Shown in pieces: positions 1 through 6,004 of a stretch of DNA of 10,912 bases. The DNA comes from Fidelibacterota bacterium REDSEA-S14_B6. GTDB taxonomy: Bacteria > Fidelibacterota > Marinisomatia > Marinisomatales > S15-B10. The stretch lies in assembly GCA_001626655.1 (NCBI GenBank), contig LUOC01000037.1, positions 1 to 10,912 of the forward strand. Direction: 5' to 3'. Below the pieces are notes generated by a model. It worked only from the letters and a program-made list of their open reading frames with translations. It searched no databases and was not told the DNA's origin. Position numbers and translations under genes: made by a program. Within the stretch, counting starts at the first letter, position 1, and every line of letters starts with the position of its first letter.

Positions 1-49
1 GAATAAACAGTTTGATTTGGACGAAGGAAGCGGTTATTTTGATCAACTG

Positions 50-2005
50 ATGTTAGAGCGTCATTTTTTCAAATCGTTCTGCCTTGTGACGGGGTTGGCG
101 TTTTCGCTCAACGCACCTCTCTTCGCACAGGAGGAGAATGTTCCCGTCGAGGAGGAACCTGCGGTTGAGGAGAGCGAGGAGGCGCAGGAAGCTGAAGAGA
201 GTGAGAAGGAGCCGGCAAGAGTAAGCCGTAAGCGTTTTTCACTGAAGCTGCCACCCAAGGCGCAGGAACTGTTCGACGCCATCCGGCAAGGAAATACAAA
301 AGTGATTGAAGCGGTCTTTCGGCCCATGGAATTCCGTGAGCCCATCGCGACCATCCCGGCAGAAGGGCGTTTCGGCGTCGGATTCTACGGCTGGAAAGGA
401 CTCAACTTCCTCAAGATTAATCCCAATTCCATTATGTACGAAGGTGATGTGGAAGACCGCCTCAGCGACATCAGTTTCTCCGGCAGGATGGGGTCGTTTC
501 TGGAGATGGAGGGGGGGCAGACAAATCTGTCTTACGCCCTGTTCGGGAAAAGTTACGTGGACATCCTGACCGGCCTCGGCGTGAGGTATTCATCAATTTT
601 CCCATTCCCGAGGATGGAGCTCCGCGAAGATATGATCATCACCGGACCACCCACAGTTCCTGAATCGTGGGGGATCGAGCGAAAGTTCTCTCCATCCGTC
701 ATGGAGATGAATATCGTCTCCTCATATATCATGCGGTGGCACCCGAAGTGGTTTATCCATTTCAAGTATTCTTATGGCGTGAACTATACCCGTTTCTACA
801 AGGATGAAAGAATGGACAGCTCGCCTTACGGAACCGGGACGTCCTCGGCCTATTCAGTCGGGCTGAAGATTATTACAGAATCGCCGAGTGAGGCGCGGTA
901 TGCCTGGGGGCTGGAGTTAAGACACATTTTTCACGATGTTCGGAAGATCAGTGATCCTCTGGAGATTACGCCCATAACAGGAATGAAGCTCCCGAATCTC
1001 GGCGTCTTCTTCACTTTCAGCGCCTTTTACGGGGGCCGGAAAACGGCAGGCGACGAGGCGAAAAGTCTATTCCTGGATAGAGATTATGTAGCGGCCCGCC
1101 CGAAATTTCTCGAGTTCATGAACGCCCATCCGAACCACGCCCGGATGGCGCGGGCCAAGAAACTCCTCGACATTACCAACAAACGGATTCCCCACCAGCT
1201 CTACGCAGAGGGGGGCGACCTGCAGGGGCAAAAGGCGATGGATGACGCCGCCAAGAAATACGTGGAAGCGCTCACTACCGCCGAGGATACACTCATCGAC
1301 AGGTTGCAGGATCGGCTGGACGAACTGGTGGCGTTCTATATTGCCGACGGGACGGAACTGTTTGAAGACCGTCAGTACGAAGAGGCGCTGGCGAGTCTCG
1401 GAAAGGCGGCGGCCCTCACAAAGGAGGGGGAGCGGGCCCAGAACACCCTCAGGGCAAAAATCCTCATGGCGCAGGGTGCCGACCTTGCCGCGGTTGGCCT
1501 CTATACACTTGCCATCGAAAAATATGACGCCGTCCCCGAACTGGACAGAACGTTGACTGTGGAAGCGAGGCGAGCCGGAATGAAGGCGGCTGTGGGGATG
1601 GTGGGCGACGTCAACAAAGCGAGCGACGTGGCGTCTCTCCGGCTGGCGCTGAAATCACTGAAGACCGCGCGGGATATGTTCGCTCCCGCCGAATTCAAGT
1701 ATAACGATTATATCTCATCGCTGGAGGCGCGGCTGACGGCGAGGGACTCAGTCGAAGTGAGGCAGGAGATGGGGCGTTCCTTAGATGAAGCGAGAGAGGT
1801 CCTGACGCGCCGTCACATGCCGAGACTCGAAACGGGCATGCTAGTTTCAGACGTGGAAGACTTGCTCGGCGCTCCCGATGAGATTGTGGAAGAGGTGCGC
1901 GGAAAAGACGGGAACTATCAGATGTGGATCTACAACTTGCCTGACAGACAGAAGCGCCTTCTCTATTTCGAGAACTATATTCTATTCAAGATCGAGACCG
2001 GCTGA
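50..2005 (+). CDS. Exported outer-membrane-type protein with TPR-like repeats and a C-terminal BamE/SmpA-like segment
   Basis: I do not recognise this 651-residue protein as a named family. From ATG 50 it opens with a signal peptide: basic/aromatic start, hydrophobic core FCLVTGLAFSL, and a probable cut after PLFA near residue 26. A Glu/Pro-rich spacer follows (about 28-59). Residues about 97-330 alternate aromatic and polar residues, with Gly-rich turns and segments such as YSYGVNYTRFYK, which fits an outer-membrane beta-barrel. Residues about 337-560 are helical and TPR-like (for example YEEALASLGKAAAL and YTLAIEKYDAV). The last ~58 residues (GMLVSDVEDLLGAPDE, then QMWIYNLP and LLYFENYILFKIE) resemble the SmpA/OmlA/BamE fold. 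An in-frame TTG at 17 would add 11 acidic residues ahead of the signal peptide, so ATG 50 is preferred. AAGGAA at 24-29 lies too far upstream to be a normal ribosome site. An envelope location is inferred and the function is unknown. Confidence 0.75.
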   Translation: MLERHFFKSFCLVTGLAFSLNAPLFAQEENVPVEEEPAVEESEEAQEAEESEKEPARVSRKRFSLKLPPKAQELFDAIRQGNTKVIEAVFRPMEFREPIATIPAEGRFGVGFYGWKGLNFLKINPNSIMYEGDVEDRLSDISFSGRMGSFLEMEGGQTNLSYALFGKSYVDILTGLGVRYSSIFPFPRMELREDMIITGPPTVPESWGIERKFSPSVMEMNIVSSYIMRWHPKWFIHFKYSYGVNYTRFYKDERMDSSPYGTGTSSAYSVGLKIITESPSEARYAWGLELRHIFHDVRKISDPLEITPITGMKLPNLGVFFTFSAFYGGRKTAGDEAKSLFLDRDYVAARPKFLEFMNAHPNHARMARAKKLLDITNKRIPHQLYAEGGDLQGQKAMDDAAKKYVEALTTAEDTLIDRLQDRLDELVAFYIADGTELFEDRQYEEALASLGKAAALTKEGERAQNTLRAKILMAQGADLAAVGLYTLAIEKYDAVPELDRTLTVEARRAGMKAAVGMVGDVNKASDVASLRLALKSLKTARDMFAPAEFKYNDYISSLEARLTARDSVEVRQEMGRSLDEAREVLTRRHMPRLETGMLVSDVEDLLGAPDEIVEEVRGKDGNYQMWIYNLPDRQKRLLYFENYILFKIETG

Positions 2006-2007
2006 AG

Positions 2008-3132
2008 TCAGAGCAGGTGCGCGTTCTGCCTGACGAAGGCGATCTCCTGGCCGATCACCTTCATAACGCCCGTCGCGGGCACGGCGAACAGCATCCCGAG
2101 AGGGCCGAGGATTGTTCCTCCAATAATCAACGCAATCATCACCAGCATGGGGTGAAGGCCGACACTCTTTCCGACGAGCGTCGGTGTGATGAGGTTCCCT
2201 TCAATCTGCTGGACGACAATGAACATCAGAATTATATCCAGTATGAAGAAAGGTGACGGCACCACGCCAAAGAGCATGTGGGCGACGGCCGCCTCGCTGC
2301 CGAGGTTGTTCATGAAGGCGATCAGAATTGCCGGTACCATTCCGACGAACGGCCCCACGAGGGGGATCAGGTTCGCCAGTCCGGCTATGATTCCGATGAA
2401 GACGATGAGTGTCAGGTTCGCGCCGGCCAGATTCAAAATGACAAGTCCGATGACAGACATGAGCGCCACACTGGCCGCCGAGAGAAACTGCCCTCGAAGG
2501 TAACTGGAGACCGATTTTTCGATATTGAAGATGAGCTTCAGGCCGACCTCGAAATATTTGTTTGAGATGTAGCTCACGAGAGTCTTTCGGAAGGAGTGAT
2601 ACTCCGCCAGCAGAATGATGGTAAAGATTAGGATCATGGCGGCGGTGAGCATAAAGCTTCCGATGGCGCCGGCGAGGGAAGCGAGATTCTCAACAACTGC
2701 ATTAATGAAAGTACTGAGCGTGGATGCGAAATCGCCACTGGAGGAGACCATGTTGGAAGCAAAGCCCGGCAGGGCGGCCATGAACCTTTCGCCGAGGCCC
2801 TTGAACTCAGCGGTGAGTGTAGCGGGGTCCACGCGGGAAGAGAACTCGGCCGCCTGAGATGAAAGCTGGGAAATAAAGCTTCCGATAAAGATTCCGATCC
2901 CCGCCAGCACGCCGACCGTGATCAACAAAACACTGATCCCTCGACTGTGGATTCTTCTCTCCAACGCATCCACTGACGAAAGCAGGACCGTCGTAAATAG
3001 AAAAGCGAAAACGAGCATCAGGACGACGTTGGAGACAAAAGGCCAGACGAAATACAGAAAGCCCGCCGCCACCAGGCCGACGAGAAGACGGTAAATCAGC
3101 TGGAAATAGTCGGTCGGAAGATTCTTATCCAT
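2008..3132 (-). CDS. AI-2E/PerM family multi-pass membrane protein
   Basis: This 374-residue inner-membrane protein belongs to the AI-2E (PerM/YdiK/TqsA) family. Members have been linked to autoinducer-2 or other small-molecule export and to Na+/H+ antiport, but most have no proven substrate. Hydrophobic segments lie near residues 13-36, 37-52, 66-88, 150-176, 218-236, 239-274, 284-309 and 326-358. A long soluble stretch (about 90-148) sits after the third, as is usual for the family. The conserved C-terminal half is clear: NLIPLVGPFVGMVPAILIA, then QQIEGNLITPTLVGKSVGLH, then IIGGTILGPLGMLFAVPA. Length is typical. Its ATG overlaps the end of the upstream cyclic-nucleotide-binding gene by 8 nt (ATGGATAA) and is preceded by GGAGG with short, 3-nt spacing, so the two are probably translationally coupled. 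Its stop lies 2 nt from the stop of the convergent gene. Family assignment is secure; the substrate is not. Confidence 0.92.
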   Translation of the reverse strand: MDKNLPTDYFQLIYRLLVGLVAAGFLYFVWPFVSNVVLMLVFAFLFTTVLLSSVDALERRIHSRGISVLLITVGVLAGIGIFIGSFISQLSSQAAEFSSRVDPATLTAEFKGLGERFMAALPGFASNMVSSSGDFASTLSTFINAVVENLASLAGAIGSFMLTAAMILIFTIILLAEYHSFRKTLVSYISNKYFEVGLKLIFNIEKSVSSYLRGQFLSAASVALMSVIGLVILNLAGANLTLIVFIGIIAGLANLIPLVGPFVGMVPAILIAFMNNLGSEAAVAHMLFGVVPSPFFILDIILMFIVVQQIEGNLITPTLVGKSVGLHPMLVMIALIIGGTILGPLGMLFAVPATGVMKVIGQEIAFVRQNAHLL

Positions 3133-3553
3133 CGTCCTCCACGCCCTGCGCCTCCATCAGGAGACTGTTTGTGCCTCTTAACCGTTCACCGAGCATACCG
3201 CCCAGATTGAAGAGAATCTTGTTCGCCAGTTCAGGATTGCGATCCTGAAGGGAGAGAAGATCGGCGGTGAAAAAACCGATCAATTCCGCGTCCGTGGTGG
3301 CGATGGCGTTTGCCGATCTCGGTTCATCATCAAAGAGGGCCAACTCGCCGAAAAAGTCACCGTCGGTCAGTTCGGCAAGGACACTTTCACTACCGGTCCT
3401 AGTCCCTATCGTAATCTTGACCGTCCCCTTCATAATGATGTACATCCCTTCACCGGGGGCGCGATTCTTGAACACATAATCGTCCGCGGCGTAGCTTCGG
3501 TGGGTCGCTTTCTGTTCTGTTCCATCCTTTGAACAGATTTGGCCAAACTGCAT
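3125..3553 (-). CDS. Stand-alone cyclic-nucleotide-binding-domain protein
   Basis: This 142-residue protein consists almost entirely of one CRP/PKA-type cyclic-nucleotide-binding domain. The beta-roll runs from about residue 20 to 97, with the usual glycines (APGEGMYIIMKGTVKI). The phosphate-binding cassette GDFFGELALFDDEPRSANA (about 65-83) keeps the key Gly-Glu (69-70) and Arg (79), so cAMP, cGMP or a related ligand could bind. A helix follows (about 98-128). The C-terminal winged helix-turn-helix of CRP/FNR regulators is absent, so it is not a DNA-binding regulator by itself. It more likely acts as a sensor subunit or through a partner. The natural-looking 8-nt overlap with the AI-2E gene argues against truncation of a longer CRP. 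The ATG is preceded by GGAG at a rather long 13-nt distance. A role in controlling the co-encoded membrane protein is inference only. Confidence 0.88.
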   Translation of the reverse strand: MQFGQICSKDGTEQKATHRSYAADDYVFKNRAPGEGMYIIMKGTVKITIGTRTGSESVLAELTDGDFFGELALFDDEPRSANAIATTDAELIGFFTADLLSLQDRNPELANKILFNLGGMLGERLRGTNSLLMEAQGVEDDG

Positions 3554-3674
3554 TCTTCACTTTTGTCTCCGAATTGTCTTAGTCTCAAAATAGCGACTTA
3601 TGTCAGTTCTGGCAAGGAGTTTGGAGAAAGGAATTGTTGACCGTCAATCTTAATTTTGATCCTTGGCAAAGCAG
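3554..3674. other. Divergent intergenic region between the CNB-domain gene and the envC-like gene
   Basis: This 121-bp region must hold the promoters of both diverging units. Besides the minus-strand candidate, it contains a short inverted repeat, TTGAC-C-GTCAA, at 3637-3647. It also contains TAATTTTG at 3651-3658, an exact match to the Bacteroidetes -7 consensus TAnnTTTG on the plus strand. That box has no well-spaced -33 partner (the nearest TTTG, at 3620-3623, is 27 nt upstream) and would leave a leader of only about 10 nt before ATG 3675. The plus-strand promoter is therefore unproven. No terminator or RNA gene is visible. Confidence 0.4.
3587..3615 (-). promoter_or_regulatory. Candidate promoter for the cyclic-nucleotide-binding/AI-2E unit
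   Basis: Read on the minus strand, TTGCCA (3615-3610) is separated by 17 nt from TATTTT (3592-3587). The first box matches five of six bases of TTGACA and the second four of six of TATAAT. Read the Bacteroidetes way it is also acceptable, as TTG, 20 nt, then TATTTTG. Transcription would start near 3580, giving a leader of roughly 27 nt before the ATG at 3553. This is a motif match only. Confidence 0.4.
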
Positions 3675-4868
3675 ATGAAATCCCCTTTTCGTGTCCTGTT
3701 CATCTTCATGACCTCGGTTCTGGCGGGGCAAACGCAAGAGATTGAGAAGGACATCAGATTCCACAGCGGTGAGCTCGACAAGATCAGGCGCGAGATCACG
3801 GAATTTGAGAAAAGGATTGGCGAAACATCGAACAGAGAGAAGAGCGAGATCGAACGACTCAACGAAATTGATGAAGAGATATCCCTCGTCAGGGACTTGC
3901 TTTTTCGGCTCAGACGAGAGGAGAAACGCAAACGGCACGCCATCGAACAAGCGGAAAAGGCGATCGTTGTGAAAGAAGCGGAACGCGATTCACTTGTGGT
4001 CCGCTACACAAAGCGCGTCGTCACTTCGTACAAGAAAGGTCGACTGTCCGATTTGGAGAAGCTGCTCAACTCGGAATCGTGGAGTCAGGCAGTGTATCGG
4101 GCGAAGTACCTCAAAATAATTTCGGATTACGACAAGGCGCTGGCGGAGGAGATCAGAAGGACATTGGTTGAAATTGAGCGGCAGCAATCTATTCAGAAGG
4201 CGGAACTGGCCGACATCACGAAAATAGACAGGGAAAAATCGTCCCGAAAAAAGTGGCTCGAGCAGCGGCGGAGAGTGCGGAGCAAGCAGCTGGACAACCT
4301 CAAGAGGGACAGGCAGCAGATGACAGTGGCTCTCAAGGAGCGGCAAAAGTCGGCTCGGGAGATGGAAGCGATCATCACGCGCCTGGAGCGGGAGCGGGCG
4401 GCAAGGATCGCCGAACTCGAACGCCGCCGGAAAGAGGCTGAAATGGTGGCATCAGCTCCGTTCAGACAGCTGAAAGGGAAACTGCCATGGCCCATTGAAG
4501 GGGCTGTCATCTCCCGGTTCGGCACCCACCGAAATCCGGAACTGAAGACGGTGACGGAGAACACCGGCATTGACATTCGGGGAAAAACAGGTAGCGAAGT
4601 GAAAGCCATCTATGACGGAATTGTTACGACGGTCACCTACATCCGCGGTTACGGCAATACGGTTATTCTGGATCACGGCGACGGTTTCTACTCGGTTTAT
4701 ACCCACGTGATTGATGTGGAGGTGGACGAGAATAGTTATGTGAACGCTCGGGACGTGATCGCTCACGTCGGTGATTCAGGATCGCTAGAAGGGGCGAAGC
4801 TTCACTTCGAAATCTGGGAGAATCGAGCCAAACTGAATCCGCAATCGTGGCTGAGGAAACAGAGATGA
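3675..4868 (+). CDS. envC: EnvC-like murein hydrolase activator (coiled coil plus degenerate LytM/M23 domain)
   Basis: EnvC-type proteins sit in the periplasm at the division site, where FtsEX controls them, and switch on N-acetylmuramoyl-L-alanine amidases that split septal peptidoglycan. This 397-residue protein has a signal peptide (MKSPFRVLFIFMTSVLAG, cut near residue 18). Long, highly charged coiled-coil helices cover about 22-110 and 150-262. A C-terminal M23/LytM fold spans about 270-390 (GIDIRGKTGSEVKAIYDGIV, YGNTVILDHGDGFYSVYTHV, HFEIW). The peptidase site is degenerate. The HxGxD motif reads NTGID (Asn 296 for His, Asp 300 kept) and HxH reads KLH (Lys 375, His 377), with YTH His 344 kept. 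This fits an activator, not an enzyme. An in-frame TTG at 3663 adds only four residues, so ATG 3675 is chosen; no clear Shine-Dalgarno is seen. It heads the five-gene run and ends in an ATGA overlap with holB. Confidence 0.85.
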   Translation: MKSPFRVLFIFMTSVLAGQTQEIEKDIRFHSGELDKIRREITEFEKRIGETSNREKSEIERLNEIDEEISLVRDLLFRLRREEKRKRHAIEQAEKAIVVKEAERDSLVVRYTKRVVTSYKKGRLSDLEKLLNSESWSQAVYRAKYLKIISDYDKALAEEIRRTLVEIERQQSIQKAELADITKIDREKSSRKKWLEQRRRVRSKQLDNLKRDRQQMTVALKERQKSAREMEAIITRLERERAARIAELERRRKEAEMVASAPFRQLKGKLPWPIEGAVISRFGTHRNPELKTVTENTGIDIRGKTGSEVKAIYDGIVTTVTYIRGYGNTVILDHGDGFYSVYTHVIDVEVDENSYVNARDVIAHVGDSGSLEGAKLHFEIWENRAKLNPQSWLRKQR

Positions 4869-6004
4869 AATTCGATATCGTCGGTCAGCGGGAGATTTGG
4901 AAACGGCTCCTCTCCGTTTTCGGAAGAGATCGGGTCGGCAACGCCTATCTCTTTCACGGGCCTGCAGGAGCGGGGAAGGAGGCTATGGCGATTCGGTTCG
5001 CTTCACTGCTCAATTGCCACAACCCCTCTGACACCTCGTGCGGAAGCTGTCCTTCCTGCAGCAAATTCGGCTCGCTTCAGCACCCGAACCTCACGGTCAT
5101 TGTGCCGTTCCCCCGCGACAAGGTTATTGATAAGAACGATCCTCCTCTGAAGGCGCTGACACCAAGAACAGCGGAATTGCTTACAGAGCTTCTCGGGAAG
5201 AAAGGAGAGGACCCTTACGTCAAGCTGGAATTGCCGCGGGCGAAGACCAACCTGATAAACTCCATCAGGGAAATTCGGACAAAGGTTCACCTGAAAGCGG
5301 TGGAGTCGGGACAGAAAATCTTTCTCATATTCGAAGCTGAGAAGCTGATGTCCCAACAGGGAGAGTCGGCCAACGCCTTGCTCAAGATGCTCGAAGAACC
5401 GCCGCCGGGCACGACCTTGATCCTATGCACGGAGTACCCCGAAAGATTGTTCGAAACAATCCGATCCCGTTGTCAGTCCATCTATTTCCCGGCGGTGACC
5501 GAAACTCAAGTTGCGTCACACCTCGAGGACGCTTTCAAACTCCCTCGGGAGGACGCTCTCCTCGTCGCACATCTTTCTCAGGGCAATGTGAGGATGGCCC
5601 GGTCGCTTGCCGATTCCGATCTGGGCGAGATTACATCAACGCTTCAGTCGATGCTCTCCTGGGCCGTTTCCGGGACAGCGAGCAGCTGGAGGAAGTTTCT
5701 CGCCCACGGCGCTGTGACTTATCGCTCAAGCCCGGCCGAACTTGCATTCCAGTTTCAGCTCCTCAGTTACTGGTTCAGGGACGCCCTCCACGCTCAAAAA
5801 CTGAATGGCGATTCACAGTTCATCCTATCGATGTTGGAGAAGGAGGTACGGCAGTTCAGCGATCGGTACCCCGAAGCAGACCATCCGAGGATCATCGCCG
5901 CCATTGAAAAGTGTGCCGATTCGCTGAGCCGGAATTTTCAGGTAAATTTGGTCCTGATGAATCTGTTAATGGAAGTTCGAGACGGCCTGAACAGTCAGCA
6001 ATGA
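4865..6004 (+). CDS. holB: DNA polymerase III clamp-loader subunit delta'
   Basis: Delta' is the stator of the clamp loader that opens the beta sliding clamp for DNA polymerase III. The 379-residue product has an AAA+ module with an intact Walker A, GPAGAGKE (about 32-39). A four-cysteine zinc module, C-x7-C-x2-C-x2-C, lies at about 51-65. The degenerate Walker B region is KIFLIFEAEKLM, followed by NALLKMLEEPP, typical of delta' and DnaX, and the SRC motif at about 201-203. The C-terminal helical domain carries no DnaX-type extension. The intact P-loop contrasts with E. coli delta', where it is altered. An upstream in-frame GTG at 4847 exists, but ATG 4865 is favoured: it forms an ATGA overlap with the envC stop, has GAGGAA at 4853-4858 with 6-nt spacing, and gives the family's normal N-terminus (FDIVGQ). 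The gene ends in another ATGA overlap, with metG. Confidence 0.93.
   Translation: MKFDIVGQREIWKRLLSVFGRDRVGNAYLFHGPAGAGKEAMAIRFASLLNCHNPSDTSCGSCPSCSKFGSLQHPNLTVIVPFPRDKVIDKNDPPLKALTPRTAELLTELLGKKGEDPYVKLELPRAKTNLINSIREIRTKVHLKAVESGQKIFLIFEAEKLMSQQGESANALLKMLEEPPPGTTLILCTEYPERLFETIRSRCQSIYFPAVTETQVASHLEDAFKLPREDALLVAHLSQGNVRMARSLADSDLGEITSTLQSMLSWAVSGTASSWRKFLAHGAVTYRSSPAELAFQFQLLSYWFRDALHAQKLNGDSQFILSMLEKEVRQFSDRYPEADHPRIIAAIEKCADSLSRNFQVNLVLMNLLMEVRDGLNSQQ

Noticed and set aside
17..49. TTG start at 17 for the first gene
   Set aside because: It puts 11 residues including acidic ones before a good signal peptide and has no ribosome site; ATG 50 gives a normal Sec signal.
3125..3553. CNB-domain gene as a truncated CRP/FNR regulator
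   Set aside because: The sequence after it encodes an intact AI-2E protein with a tight overlap, and no helix-turn-helix remnant is visible in any frame.
3990..4609. Long open frames on the minus strand antisense to the envC-like gene (3990-4346 and 4193-4609)
   Set aside because: They are shadows of a charged coiled-coil gene in other frames. Their translations are low-complexity, match nothing I recognise and have no ribosome site.
4847..4864. GTG start for holB at 4847
   Set aside because: ATG 4865 has GAGGAA at 6-nt spacing and an ATGA overlap with envC; the GTG has no better site and adds six unconserved residues.
5911..6000. In-frame 30-codon extension upstream of metG
   Set aside because: The extension lies wholly in holB. 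The conserved MetRS N-terminus starts at ATG 6001 with an ATGA overlap.
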